A stretch of 21,757 nt of DNA, taken from contig DASUFH010000152.1 in NCBI GenBank assembly GCA_036274645.1, forward strand, positions 1 through 21,757, given 5' to 3'. Shown in pieces: positions 1 through 7,420 of this stretch (positions are counted from its first letter, which is position 1; every line of letters starts with the position of its first letter). The notes beneath the pieces are model-generated. The model was not told where the DNA came from. It did not search any database and saw only the letters and a list, made by a program, of their open reading frames with translations. Source of the stretch: DASUFH01 sp036274645. GTDB taxonomy: Bacteria > Acidobacteriota > Terriglobia > 20CM-2-55-15. The position numbers and the translations under genes were made by a program.

Positions 1-33
1 CTGTCCACAAAATCATTCAGGACGGGAGATTGT

Positions 34-53
34 GGGCGGTCATAGACCGCCCC
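34..53. repeat. Single REP-like palindromic unit (family 1)
   Basis: The 20-bp near-perfect palindrome GGGCGGTCATAGACCGCCCC can form a hairpin with an 8-bp GC-rich stem and a 3-nt loop. The same unit, in one or the other orientation, occurs in paired form at 4368-4490, 9629-9837 and 14016-14137. Here only one unit is visible; a partner may lie left of the window. It sits just past the stop codon of the minus-strand gene ending at 71, the usual 3'-flanking position of REP elements. Confidence 0.8.
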
Positions 54-70
54 GACATCGGGGGCCGCTG

Positions 71-691
71 CTAGCGGGCGGCGGCCTTCTCGGGAGCAGG
101 CCAGTTCTTGTCGATCGGCTTGGACGGATCGACGGTGATGGAAACGTCCGCGCAATGGTGGTAGGAGAAATCGCCTTCGCGATTCAATCCGTGCTCGGCC
201 ATGAACTGGATCACCTGCAGCACGCACTTCGGACAATTGAAGTTCGGAATCTCGATATCCGTCTCGAAGTACATTTCGGTCGATCTGGACGTGTGGACGA
301 ACAGACCGTCGGACAGAACGGGCGGCTTGGGGTTCTTCTCAATCTCGGCGGAAACCGACTGCAGTCCGCGGGCGGATTCGCGCGTCGTGGCCTTCGGATC
401 CGGAGGCAGTCCCGCGCGCGTCGTGGCCAGGGCAACCCGATAGTGGCCGGGATGGTAAACCGTTTCCTGTACCTTGAGGTGAAGCTTCTGCCCACCCTTG
501 AGGGTGTTCACCACATTGCTGGGCGTTCCGGCGTTCTGGGCCGTTCCGCCGCAGGGGGCGGCTTTCTGAGGGTCGCCATTGGCGCCCTCCACGATCCACG
601 ACGTCGGCTCCAGGAGCTTGAAATGCGCGTCGACAAACGGAACCGCCAGAGCCAGTACCATCGGCGCGAGAACTAATATTCGGGATCTCAT
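71..691 (-). CDS. Secreted LPMO-like protein with N-terminal histidine after cleavage (SCE4755-type)
   Basis: A 206-residue exported protein. Residues 1-22 form a signal peptide ending VDA, so cleavage would expose His23 as the mature N-terminus, the signature of copper lytic polysaccharide monooxygenases. A second histidine candidate for the copper brace lies in the HPGHYRVAL segment (His83, with His80 nearby). A third His-rich motif, YHHCADVSI, is at about 178-186. Cys47 and Cys180 could form a disulfide, and there is a CPKC pair at 153-156. The pattern matches what I recall of the myxobacterial SCE4755 polysaccharide-monooxygenase-like family; substrate and activity are unknown. The start is supported by GGAGGG six bases upstream of ATG. 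It lies 44 bp downstream of a two-component pair on the same strand, so co-transcription is possible. A TATACT hexamer at 720-725 (minus) could give it its own promoter, but no good -35 is visible. Confidence 0.72.
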   Translation of the reverse strand: MRSRILVLAPMVLALAVPFVDAHFKLLEPTSWIVEGANGDPQKAAPCGGTAQNAGTPSNVVNTLKGGQKLHLKVQETVYHPGHYRVALATTRAGLPPDPKATTRESARGLQSVSAEIEKNPKPPVLSDGLFVHTSRSTEMYFETDIEIPNFNCPKCVLQVIQFMAEHGLNREGDFSYHHCADVSITVDPSKPIDKNWPAPEKAAAR

Positions 692-735
692 CGTTGCCCT
701 CCAGTTTTCTGAACGGCACAGTATACGCGAGTTCC

Positions 736-1386
736 CTATGAAATGATGCGCTTGCGCACCGCGTACAGCACGATCTCCGCCGAACTGTGCAGGTTGAGTT
801 TCTGCATGAGGCGGGTCCGGTGCGTTTCCACGGTGCTGATGCTGAGGTTCAGCATGCTGGCCACTTCCTTGTTCGCCTTGCCTTCAGCCAGCAATTGCAG
901 CACTTCCTTCTCCCGCTCGGTCAGCAGCTCATAGCTGTCTTCCAGGCCGCGCTGCTGCAATTCGCGCATGTAATCGGCGCGCAGAGTGCTGGCGATGGCG
1001 GGACTGAAGAAGCGCTTGCCCTGCGCCACCGAGCGCACGGCGCTGTGCAGGTCGCGGTCGGCGTCCTCTTTAAGGAGGTATCCCTTCGCGCCGGCCGCGA
1101 GCGCGCGGGTAATGTAGGTCTCGTCGGAATACATGCTGAGAATGATGACGCCGACGTGGGGGTTCTTCTTGATCATCTGCGCCGTGGCCTGAATGCCGTT
1201 CAGATTCGGCATGGCGACATCCATGAGTACGATGTCGGGCGCCAGTTCGTCGGAAAACCGCACGGCCTCGCGTCCTTCCGCCGCTTCGCCCACCACTTCG
1301 AAGCCATTATCCTGTTCCAGCTGCAGCCGCAGCCCTTTACGGACGATGCCATGGTCGTCTGCGATCAATACACGAATCTTCTTCAC
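736..1386 (-). CDS. NarL/FixJ-family response regulator
   Basis: A 216-residue transcriptional regulator. The N-terminal receiver domain (about 1-120) has the acidic pair Asp10/Asp11, phosphoacceptor Asp56 in VLMDVAMP, conserved Ser84 and Lys106. The C-terminal LuxR-type helix-turn-helix (about 154-214) includes LTEREKEVLQLLAEG and the recognition segment STVETHRTRLMQKL. The start is a GTG inside the stop of the upstream kinase gene (GTGA overlap), with a GGAG seven bases ahead of it inside the kinase reading frame, so the two are very likely translationally coupled. The cognate kinase is therefore the adjacent gene. Targets are unknown; the LPMO-like gene immediately downstream is the nearest candidate. 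Family assignment is secure, signal and regulon are not. Confidence 0.95.
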   Translation of the reverse strand: MKKIRVLIADDHGIVRKGLRLQLEQDNGFEVVGEAAEGREAVRFSDELAPDIVLMDVAMPNLNGIQATAQMIKKNPHVGVIILSMYSDETYITRALAAGAKGYLLKEDADRDLHSAVRSVAQGKRFFSPAIASTLRADYMRELQQRGLEDSYELLTEREKEVLQLLAEGKANKEVASMLNLSISTVETHRTRLMQKLNLHSSAEIVLYAVRKRIIS

Positions 1387-2744
1387 GCTGCCGCTCCATA
1401 AGGAATCTGCACCTGGATGCGCGTCCCGCTTTTCGGCGACGACGCGATGTTCAGCCGGCCGGCCAGAGCCTGAACGCGTTCCTGAATGCCCAGCAGACCC
1501 AGCCCTCCCCGGCCCGCGGAAGCCGTTTCAAAGCCCACACCATCGTCTTCAATGACCACGAGAATATCCCCTCCTTCAGAACGCGCGGCGACGTTCACAT
1601 GCCGCGCCTGAGCGTGGCGGGCGCAGTTGGTGAGCGCCTCCTGGACCACGCGATATATGCAGGTGCGCTGCTCATCGGGCAGATCGTCCAGTTCGCCGTC
1701 GACATCGACGACCGCCGTAACGCCGGTCCGCCGCGAAAACTCCCGGCCCTGCCATTCGAGCGCAGCCTGCAGCCCCAGATCGTCGAGCATCGACGGGCGG
1801 AGGCCCATCGCAATATCCCGCAACGCGCGCATCGCGTCCGCATTGAGACGCTTCGCGTCTTCGATGCGCGCGCGAAACGCCTCCACCGGGCCGCCGCGCA
1901 GGCTCTCCAAATTGCCGAGCTCGATGCCGACCGCCGTCATCATCTGCCCGACCTCGTCATGCAGCTCGCGCGAAAGCGCGCGCCGCTCCACTTCCTGAGC
2001 CTCGACCAGCCGGCGGGAGAGCCGCCGCAGGTTGTTCTGCGTTTCCTCCAGCTGCTGGCGCTGGGCCTCCCGCGTCCGCTGCAGCATGATGACCCGATGA
2101 GTGGTCAGCAGCGCCACGCAGATACCGATTCCCAGGATCACGGTCATCATCCGGAACAAAAAGTCGTGCAGTCTGCGCTGCGAATCCTGCAGCCGCTTCC
2201 CTTCCCGGCCCAGCGTCTCGTTGTTCAACCGCGCCAGTTCCCGCGCCAGATTGATCACCGCGTCACGCCGTGGCAGCACGTTGCGCGCAAAAAACACCCA
2301 GCTCTTCTGCTTCTTCTCTTCCGCCGTCCACTGAAACACGGGATCGAGCGACTCCCAGTACCGTTCCACCTCCGAACCCAGACGCTCGAGCGCCGGACTC
2401 GACGCGCTCGCCGTCGTCATCGAGAGGTCCTCGAGCTCCCGCTGGACCGACTTCCGGATCGCGATGGTTTCGTTACGGCGCGACGGCGCCTCCGGCGACG
2501 TATCCAGCAGATAGTCCCGCACCAGAATGTCCGCGAGAAAGATGTCCTGGACGATGCCTCGGCGCGATTCTTCCGCCTTCAGGTACGAATCCTGAGCCAG
2601 ACGCATCTCCTGATGGATGGAGTCCGCCCGTCGAAGCGCTCCGTATCCCAGCGCCCCGATCAGCACAATCAGGATTCCAAAACCAATAGCAAGAACGAAC
2701 AGTGAGCTTCGCGGATTCATGGCAGGTGTACTTGCGGGGTCCAT
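1383..2744 (-). CDS. Membrane sensor histidine kinase (HisKA_3/HATPase_c, NarX/DegS type)
   Basis: A 453-residue inner-membrane kinase pairing with the downstream response regulator. Membrane segments are at about 15-37 and 196-216, flanking a roughly 155-residue, mostly helical and charged extracytoplasmic sensor region (possibly four-helix bundle or CHASE3-like). A coiled linker (about 222-250) leads to the HisKA_3 dimerisation domain with phosphoacceptor His262 in SRELHDEVGQ. The HATPase_c domain follows, with N-box Asn373, a DDGVGF G1 motif (about 400-405) and a GLGLLGI G2 box. Two starts are possible: the ATG at 2744, preceded by a weak GGCGGAAG, or an internal ATG at 2720 that begins directly before the first membrane helix. 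The signal cannot be read from sequence. The coding region ends in a 4-bp overlap with the regulator. Confidence 0.93.
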   Translation of the reverse strand: MDPASTPAMNPRSSLFVLAIGFGILIVLIGALGYGALRRADSIHQEMRLAQDSYLKAEESRRGIVQDIFLADILVRDYLLDTSPEAPSRRNETIAIRKSVQRELEDLSMTTASASSPALERLGSEVERYWESLDPVFQWTAEEKKQKSWVFFARNVLPRRDAVINLARELARLNNETLGREGKRLQDSQRRLHDFLFRMMTVILGIGICVALLTTHRVIMLQRTREAQRQQLEETQNNLRRLSRRLVEAQEVERRALSRELHDEVGQMMTAVGIELGNLESLRGGPVEAFRARIEDAKRLNADAMRALRDIAMGLRPSMLDDLGLQAALEWQGREFSRRTGVTAVVDVDGELDDLPDEQRTCIYRVVQEALTNCARHAQARHVNVAARSEGGDILVVIEDDGVGFETASAGRGGLGLLGIQERVQALAGRLNIASSPKSGTRIQVQIPYGAAA

Positions 2745-2819
2745 CTTCCGCCACGAACAAAGGGCGCGTCAAGACGCGAATGCGCCGGAGGGGATGGCGG
2801 GAAGGCGCGCCACTTCCTG

Positions 2820-2957
2820 AATTGTTCGTGGTCCGCGGCTGTTGTCGAATGTGAATTGAACCTGATTCACTGTCGCATTGTTCGTTTTGCAGATTGGACC
2901 AACGAACAATGAAACAGGTTCAGGTCACAATCGACAACAGCCGCGGACAATGAACAA
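2820..2957. repeat. Large imperfect palindrome with nested hairpin (family 2, copy A)
   Basis: Outer arms 2822-2848 and 2931-2957 pair over about 27 nt, including an uninterrupted TCCGCGGCTGTTGTCGA and its complement. An inner pair, CATTGTTCGTT at 2876-2886 and AACGAACAATG at 2901-2911, is separated by 14 nt. The segment between the arms also carries related AACCTG/CAGGTT pieces, so the whole 138 bp folds back on itself. The same inner pair with the same 14-nt spacer recurs at 11356-11391. It fills the gap between nuoF and the kinase gene; no coding capacity is seen. Confidence 0.88.
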
Positions 2958-2966
2958 ACGGGGAAA

Positions 2967-4256
2967 TCAGGCGTGCGCCCCCACCCCTGCCATGCAGCGT
3001 TTTTCGGTGATGTGATACGCGAACTCTTCGCGGTACTTCCGGATCATCGCTTCCACCGGCATTGCGCAGGCGTCGCTCAACACGCAGATCGTCACGCCTT
3101 TCATGTTCGAGCACATGTCGAGGATCATATCGAGATCCTGCATTCGCCCCTGCCCGTGTTCGATGCGATGCAGAACATGTTCCATCCACCATGTTCCCTC
3201 GCGGCACTGCGTGCACTGACCGCATGTTTCCTCGGCGTAGAACCGGGCGGTCCGGTAGGCCAGACGCACCATGCACACCGAATCGTCCAGCACCATGCAA
3301 CCGGCCGATCCGAGCAGCGTGCCTTTTGCAGCCAGTGAATCGAAATCCATCCGCACATCGATCTCGCCGGGCGTGAGAATCGGAACGGACGACCCGCCGG
3401 GAATCACGCCCTTCAGCTGATGGCCGTCGCGTACCCCGCCGCAGATATCGTTGATCAGCTCGGGAAGCGGTATTCCGAGTTCGCGCTCCACCACGGCGGG
3501 CTTGTTCACGTGTCCGCTCACGCAATAGAGCTTCGGACCGGTATTTTTCTCGTTCGACCCGAGGCTCTTGTACCAGTCCACTCCCCGATTGAACAGGTGC
3601 GGCAGGTTCGCCAGGGTCTCGACGTTATTGACCACGGTCGGACAGGCATACAGGCCCTGCACGGCCGGAAACGGCGGCTTCTGACGCGGATGCCCGCGCT
3701 TCCCTTCCAGCGATTCGAGCAGCCCGGTTTCTTCTCCGCAGATGTATGCGCCGGCGCCCGAATGGAGCACGATCTCGAGATCGTAGGTGGTCCCGAAGAT
3801 GTTCCGGCCGAGGAACCCCTTGGCGCGCGCTTCCGCCAGAGCGCGCTCCAGCACCCGGTAGCCGTGCACAAACTCTCCCCGGATGTAGATGAAGGCCAGA
3901 TGGCATTCCACCGCGAAGGACGCGATGATGATGCCCTCGATCAGCTGGTGCGGATCGCGCTCGATGATGACGCGGTCCTTGCAGGTGCCCGGCTCGCTTT
4001 CGTCCGCGTTACAGCACAGATAGGTGGGCTTGCCGGTGTTCTTCGGAACGAAGCTCCATTTCATCCCGGTCGGGAAGCCGGCGCCGCCACGGCCGCGCAG
4101 CCCGCTGGCCTTGGTCATATCGATGACTTCCGAAGGGGTCATTCCGGTCAGGACCTTCCGGGACGCCTCGTATCCGCCCAGTTCGACATACCGGTCGATT
4201 TCCCTGGCTCTCGGATCGTGAATGTTCTTGAAGAGGACGAGTTCGTAGCCTGGCAT
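2967..4256 (-). CDS. nuoF: NADH-quinone oxidoreductase subunit F (NuoF)
   Basis: A 429-residue protein matching the NADH/FMN-binding 51-kDa subunit of respiratory complex I, which accepts electrons from NADH through FMN and passes them to the iron-sulfur chain. Visible hallmarks: the glycine-rich GRGGAGFPTG at 55-64 for nucleotide/FMN binding, the GAGAYICGEETGLLESLEG segment, and the N3 [4Fe-4S] ligands Cys345, Cys348, Cys351 (CGQCTQC) plus Cys391. Length matches the family. No other nuo genes are in the window: upstream on the same strand is an ammonium transporter 257 bp away, downstream is a repeat and then the kinase. NAD-reducing hydrogenase or formate dehydrogenase subunits share this fold, but those are usually longer or fused, so NuoF is the better call. 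The loop with the fourth ligand reads TICVLSDAC, where TICxLGDAA is the form I know best. No strong ribosome-binding site precedes the ATG. Confidence 0.93.
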   Translation of the reverse strand: MPGYELVLFKNIHDPRAREIDRYVELGGYEASRKVLTGMTPSEVIDMTKASGLRGRGGAGFPTGMKWSFVPKNTGKPTYLCCNADESEPGTCKDRVIIERDPHQLIEGIIIASFAVECHLAFIYIRGEFVHGYRVLERALAEARAKGFLGRNIFGTTYDLEIVLHSGAGAYICGEETGLLESLEGKRGHPRQKPPFPAVQGLYACPTVVNNVETLANLPHLFNRGVDWYKSLGSNEKNTGPKLYCVSGHVNKPAVVERELGIPLPELINDICGGVRDGHQLKGVIPGGSSVPILTPGEIDVRMDFDSLAAKGTLLGSAGCMVLDDSVCMVRLAYRTARFYAEETCGQCTQCREGTWWMEHVLHRIEHGQGRMQDLDMILDMCSNMKGVTICVLSDACAMPVEAMIRKYREEFAYHITEKRCMAGVGAHA

Positions 4257-4367
4257 AAGCGGGATATTGTAATTCGGATCGAAGGCGGTAAGGAATGGAG
4301 ATTGAATCAGACGAATCGGACAGGCCCGGGACTGGAGACACTTGCCCTGATCAGATGCGGGCGTATT

Positions 4368-4490
4368 CCCCGCCTGCCTGTAGGGGCGGTCTCTGACCGC
4401 CCGACCTTTCAGGGCGACTTTCTGTTCAATCAGAGATTTCCGCTCCGAAACGCTGGGCGGTCATAGACCGCCCCTACAAGCACAGACGGG
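4368..4490. repeat. REP-pair element (family 1, inverted copies)
   Basis: Left unit 4368-4402 (CCCCGCCTGCCTGTAGGGG, then CGGTCTCTGACCGCCC) and right unit 4455-4490 (GGGCGGTCATAGACCGCCCC followed by TACAAGCACAGACGGG) are inverted copies around a 52-bp spacer. Each unit is itself a hairpin. The spacer contains CTCCGAAAC, also present in the spacer of the copy at 14016-14137. This REPIN-like organisation lies between the amt stop codon and nuoF and may uncouple their transcripts. There is no T-run typical of an intrinsic terminator. Confidence 0.9.
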
Positions 4491-4513
4491 AACCGTCAGG
4501 ACACGTCCTGTCC

Positions 4514-5953
4514 TCAGGCTTCCGTTTCTGCCGGGTGGAAGTCGGGATACGCGACATTTCCATGTTCGCCGATATCGAGACCTTCCATCTCCTCCTCGGG
4601 TGTCACGCGCAACCCGACGACCTGTTTGAGAACGAACAGGGTCACGATCGACACTGGAAACACGTACGCGCCGGTCGCCAGCACGCCGTAGAGCTGCGGC
4701 AGGAACTGGGTCATTCCGCCGCCCAGCAGCAGGCCCGGCTTGACCACGGCGGCAGCGGGAGTGACGGTCGGATCGGCGAACAGGCCCACGGCCAGCGTGC
4801 CGAAGATGCCGTTGACCAGATGGACGGAAGTGGCGCCGACCGGGTCGTCAATGTGAATCCGGTCGAAGAACATGACCGCAAAAACCACGAGGAAGCCGGC
4901 GATGATCCCGATCAGGAACGCGTTACCCACGCTGACGAACGCGCAGGGCGCGGTGATGGCGACCAGTCCGGCCAGCCCGCCGTTAAGGGTCATGCTGAGG
5001 TCCGGCTTGCCGCTGATCATCCACATGGCCAGCAGCGCGCTGATGGACGCGGTGGCGGCGGCCGTGTTGGTGGTGACGGCGATGTGGGCGATCGACGCCC
5101 AGTCCAGCGCCATCGTGGAGCCGGGATTGAATCCGAACCATCCGAACCACAGCACAAACACGCCGATCGCGGCCGAGGTCATGTTATGACCGGGCAACGG
5201 CAGCGTGCGGCCGTCCTTTGCGTATTTGCCGATGCGAGGCCCAAGCATCAGCGCGCCGGCCAGCGCGGCCCAACCGCCGATGGAATGCACCACGGTCGAT
5301 CCCGCAAAATCGAACATGCCGGCCTGCGCGGCCCAGCCGCCTCCCCAGATCCAGTGCCCGACCACCGGATAGACCAGTCCGACCATGACAAACGAGAACA
5401 GGAAGAATGCGCCGAACTTGATGCGTTCGGCGACGGCGCCGGAAACGATTGTGGCGGCAGTGCCGGCGAATACCAGCTGGAAGAAAAATTTTGCCCACAA
5501 TGGAATTCCGGCCCAGCTGAGGGCTCCGTAGTCGCCATGATAAGCGTCGCCCGTCATCGGACTGTTGTCTGCGCCGCCCACGAAGAAGAGGCCGGAAGTC
5601 CCGACAAACCCATTGCCGTTGCCGAACATCAGACCAAAACCAATCAACAGAAACGCCACCGATGACACAGCGAAAACGATGTAGTTCTTCGCCAGAATGT
5701 TGACCGCGTTCTTCGCCCGGCATAATCCCGACTCGACGAGCGCGAAACCGAGGTTCATGAAAAACACCAGAAATCCGGTCACCAGCGTCCACATCGTGTC
5801 CATCCCGACTTTCACACCGTCAATCGCGGGGGCCGCCGTAGCCGCCACAGGACCCTGCGCGCCCGCCGGCAGCACGCAGACCAGCAGCGCGATCAACATG
5901 ACGAGAGCCCGCGCCAGCAGCCGCGCGGAATTCTTCTTCTTCGTCCTCCTCAT
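4514..5953 (-). CDS. amt: Ammonium transporter (Amt/MEP/Rh family)
   Basis: A 479-residue polytopic inner-membrane channel for ammonium uptake. A cleavable-looking signal sequence (residues 1-32, ending PAGAQ) is followed by eleven predicted hydrophobic segments beginning with GMDTMWTLVTGFLVFFMNLG. Family signatures include the FALVESGL segment, the twin pore histidines His223 (STVVHSIGG) and His378 (ATSVHLVNG), and the D-P-V-G-A run before the second. The ribosome-binding site GGAGGT is close upstream of the ATG. Most bacterial amt genes are paired with a PII gene (glnK); none is found beside this one, so control by PII would have to come from elsewhere. The extended C-terminal tail after the last helix (LRVTPEEEMEGLDIGEHG) has the conserved form used for cytosolic gating. 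Confidence 0.96.
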   Translation of the reverse strand: MRRTKKKNSARLLARALVMLIALLVCVLPAGAQGPVAATAAPAIDGVKVGMDTMWTLVTGFLVFFMNLGFALVESGLCRAKNAVNILAKNYIVFAVSSVAFLLIGFGLMFGNGNGFVGTSGLFFVGGADNSPMTGDAYHGDYGALSWAGIPLWAKFFFQLVFAGTAATIVSGAVAERIKFGAFFLFSFVMVGLVYPVVGHWIWGGGWAAQAGMFDFAGSTVVHSIGGWAALAGALMLGPRIGKYAKDGRTLPLPGHNMTSAAIGVFVLWFGWFGFNPGSTMALDWASIAHIAVTTNTAAATASISALLAMWMISGKPDLSMTLNGGLAGLVAITAPCAFVSVGNAFLIGIIAGFLVVFAVMFFDRIHIDDPVGATSVHLVNGIFGTLAVGLFADPTVTPAAAVVKPGLLLGGGMTQFLPQLYGVLATGAYVFPVSIVTLFVLKQVVGLRVTPEEEMEGLDIGEHGNVAYPDFHPAETEA

Positions 5954-5986
5954 CCGATACCTCCAATGTCGTTTTTGGGAGCGCCG

Positions 5987-5995
5987 TTTATAGCA
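5987..5995 (-). promoter_or_regulatory. Candidate extended -10 promoter for amt
   Basis: Read on the minus strand this is TGCTATAAA, a TGn-extended -10 hexamer 34 bp upstream of the amt ATG. There is no convincing -35 hexamer at 16-18 bp, which is tolerated by extended -10 promoters. No -24/-12 sigma-54 pattern was found in the gap, so nitrogen control of the NtrC type is not supported here. Confidence 0.35.
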
Positions 5996-6114
5996 GATTC
6001 GCGCGGGAAATTCCTACAGATTTGATGGGTTTTTCGTTCGCCGAAAAGAGATACGGTCTACAATCTCGTGCACTGAGCCGCTCTGTGCTCGAATCAGGCA
6101 CCCCGGAGGTCGCG

Positions 6115-6813
6115 ATGCGCGAAATGTTGGGTTCGGCGCCACGCTGGATAGTCTTCGGAATTCTGATGGCTTCATGCCCGTTCGCCCGGAGCCAGGATGT
6201 TTCCGAATTGAAGAGTTCTCCGGACCTGCAGGCGTTCGTTAACGTGGGCGGATACGTGCTGGGCGAAACCGCGCTCCAGCGGGAGGAAAAGCTGGTGGTG
6301 ATGCTCCTGGCCGGATGGAGCGAAACGCTCAGCTCCGATATTGCGAGCGGCTCGGAACCGACCGTGAATCTCGAATCGGGAATCGTGGAAACGCTCGTCG
6401 CTCCGGTCAGCCAGGCGCAGCAGAGGCGAGGCGTTGCCGGCTCTTTCCGGTTCCGCGAAATCCCTCCCGGCGATTACCAACCCGTGGTTCTCCGCATCCG
6501 GGACGGCGCCATTTCCGGAGTGGCCATCGGCGATGGGGCGCGCACGACTGTCGGCGCCGACAATATTGCCGATCTGGAACTGACTCTCAAATCCTCGCCC
6601 GCGGCTGTGGCGGGCACGCGCCACGGCGGCGCGGTCGAGCGGGAAGCGTCCGTGCTCGAACCTCCCCGCCCTCCGGCGCCGCGTTTCCCGGGAGGTATCG
6701 GCCGAACGGTTCCCCAGCCGGCAGGCAACGGGAAGAAGGACCTCCTCGGCCACATCATCGTCGGCCTCGGCATCGCCGCTTCCGTGTTTGTGTTTATGAA
6801 GATGGGCCGGTAG
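6115..6813 (+). CDS. Secreted protein with prealbumin-like region and C-terminal membrane anchor
   Basis: A 232-residue protein of unknown function. The start at 6115 is chosen over an in-frame ATG at 6022 because GGAGGT lies four bases upstream and it places a signal peptide (WIVFGILMASCPFARSQ) at the N-terminus. The mature part contains a segment GSFRFREIPPGDYQPVVLRI, the F-x-F-x-x-[IL]-P-P-G-x-Y pattern of carboxypeptidase-regulatory or CNA-B-like beta-sandwich domains. A proline-rich stretch (EPPRPPAPRFPGG) follows, and a single hydrophobic C-terminal helix (HIIVGLGIAASVFVFM) ends in positive charges. The topology suggests a periplasmic domain tethered by its C-terminus. It is divergent from amt, with a TACAAT hexamer at 6059-6064 as a possible -10. 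Its last 20 bp overlap the convergent gene ending at 6794. Confidence 0.7.
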   Translation: MREMLGSAPRWIVFGILMASCPFARSQDVSELKSSPDLQAFVNVGGYVLGETALQREEKLVVMLLAGWSETLSSDIASGSEPTVNLESGIVETLVAPVSQAQQRRGVAGSFRFREIPPGDYQPVVLRIRDGAISGVAIGDGARTTVGADNIADLELTLKSSPAAVAGTRHGGAVEREASVLEPPRPPAPRFPGGIGRTVPQPAGNGKKDLLGHIIVGLGIAASVFVFMKMGR

Positions 6814-7147
6814 GAACGACCGGTTCACTATTCGAGAGCCACGGCCTCGAATAGTTCAGGCGAAATAATTCGATGACTGGCGTCGCATCGGCCTCGCTGC
6901 GGATGTAGTAAGAGATCCAGCCGGTCCGGGGATGGAGATAGTGAAGATCCGCCCGGCGGGAGGAAACCAGCTGCTCGCGGATGCGGACCGGAAACGGCAG
7001 GTCCGCCAGCCGGTTGCGATGCAGATGCCCGATCTCGCGGCGCCCGACGTGAAAGAAGATCATTCCACCACCATGACGGGTGGCTGTCACGCCCGGCCAC
7101 GAGGAGACCTCACGTTCGACCTGCAGACAAACCGGCTCCACAAGCAT
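6794..7147 (-). CDS. Luciferase-domain (DUF5519-like) protein
   Basis: A 117-residue cytoplasmic protein. The run SSWPGVTATRHGGGMIFFHVGRR, then EIGHLHRNRLADLPFPVRIREQL, then HPRTGWISYYIRS and VIELFRLNY matches, from memory, the small family annotated as luciferase domain-containing (DUF5519), which takes its name from part of fungal/dinoflagellate luciferase-like proteins; catalytic activity in bacteria is not established. No signal peptide or membrane segment. The N-terminal ATG at 7147 has no strong ribosome-binding site, and the real start could be slightly internal. The gene converges on and overlaps by 20 bp the secreted-protein gene on the plus strand, and its C-terminal codons contain an inverted repeat at 6827-6855. 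Confidence 0.75.
   Translation of the reverse strand: MLVEPVCLQVEREVSSWPGVTATRHGGGMIFFHVGRREIGHLHRNRLADLPFPVRIREQLVSSRRADLHYLHPRTGWISYYIRSEADATPVIELFRLNYSRPWLSNSEPVVPTGPSS
6827..6855. other. 10-bp-stem inverted repeat at a convergent gene junction
   Basis: ACTATTCGAG (6827-6836) and CTCGAATAGT (6846-6855) are perfect inverted copies around a 9-nt loop. They lie 14 bp past the plus-strand stop at 6813 and inside the last codons of the minus-strand gene. The position suits a bidirectional transcription end or RNA stabiliser, but no U-tract follows on either strand, so a classical intrinsic terminator is not supported. Confidence 0.5.
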
Positions 7148-7169
7148 GAGGCATTATAGCGGTCGTTGG

Positions 7170-7366
7170 CTTCCCGTTCCCCCGGTTGTCCGATGTGCGC
7201 TGGCTGTTGTCCGCTGTGTAATGGACCTGGCTAAACCGCCCAATGACCCAATGGCTTACTGGGTCCAAATGGGTCAATGGGCCAATGGGTCAATGAGTAA
7301 GTCCGCCAGGTCCATTACACAGCGGACAACAGCCAGCGCACATCGGACAACCGGGGGGACGGGAAG
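7170..7366. repeat. Long inverted repeat with 62-nt near-perfect arms
   Basis: Arms 7170-7231 and 7305-7366 are inverted copies with a single mismatch (position 7178 or its partner) over 62 nt. Each arm contains CCCCCGGTTGTCCG and TGGCTGTTGTCCGCTG. The 73-bp centre (7232-7304) holds shorter internal repeats of the type CCAATGACCCAATGG and GGGTCAATGGG. The CGGACAACCGGGGG end resembles TGGACAACCGGGGG in the palindrome at 11279-11488, linking it loosely to family 2. It sits directly upstream of the S9 peptidase gene and has no coding capacity. Confidence 0.92.
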
Positions 7367-7420
7367 ACGGGGAACGAAAAACGGCAAACAATGTAACCTT
7401 ACGCGTCTAGGGAGGGACCA

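Noticed and set aside
32..676. 214-residue plus-strand frame over the LPMO-like gene
   Set aside because: The minus-strand frame has a signal peptide, a conserved His/Cys pattern and a ribosome-binding site; the plus frame has none of these.
1599..2705. 368-residue plus-strand frame opposite the histidine kinase
   Set aside because: Low-complexity Arg/Gln/His-rich product, no ribosome-binding site; the kinase motifs on the other strand are unambiguous.
3420..5665. Two plus-strand frames of about 350 residues opposite nuoF and amt
   Set aside because: Mirror images of genes with complete family signatures on the minus strand; no domains seen.
4257..6114. A PII (glnK) gene beside amt
   Set aside because: Both flanks were read; the left gap holds only a REP pair and the right gap is 161 bp without a PII-like frame.
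7170..7366. Intrinsic transcription terminator
   Set aside because: The hairpin is very long, lies upstream of a gene, and no T-run follows either arm.
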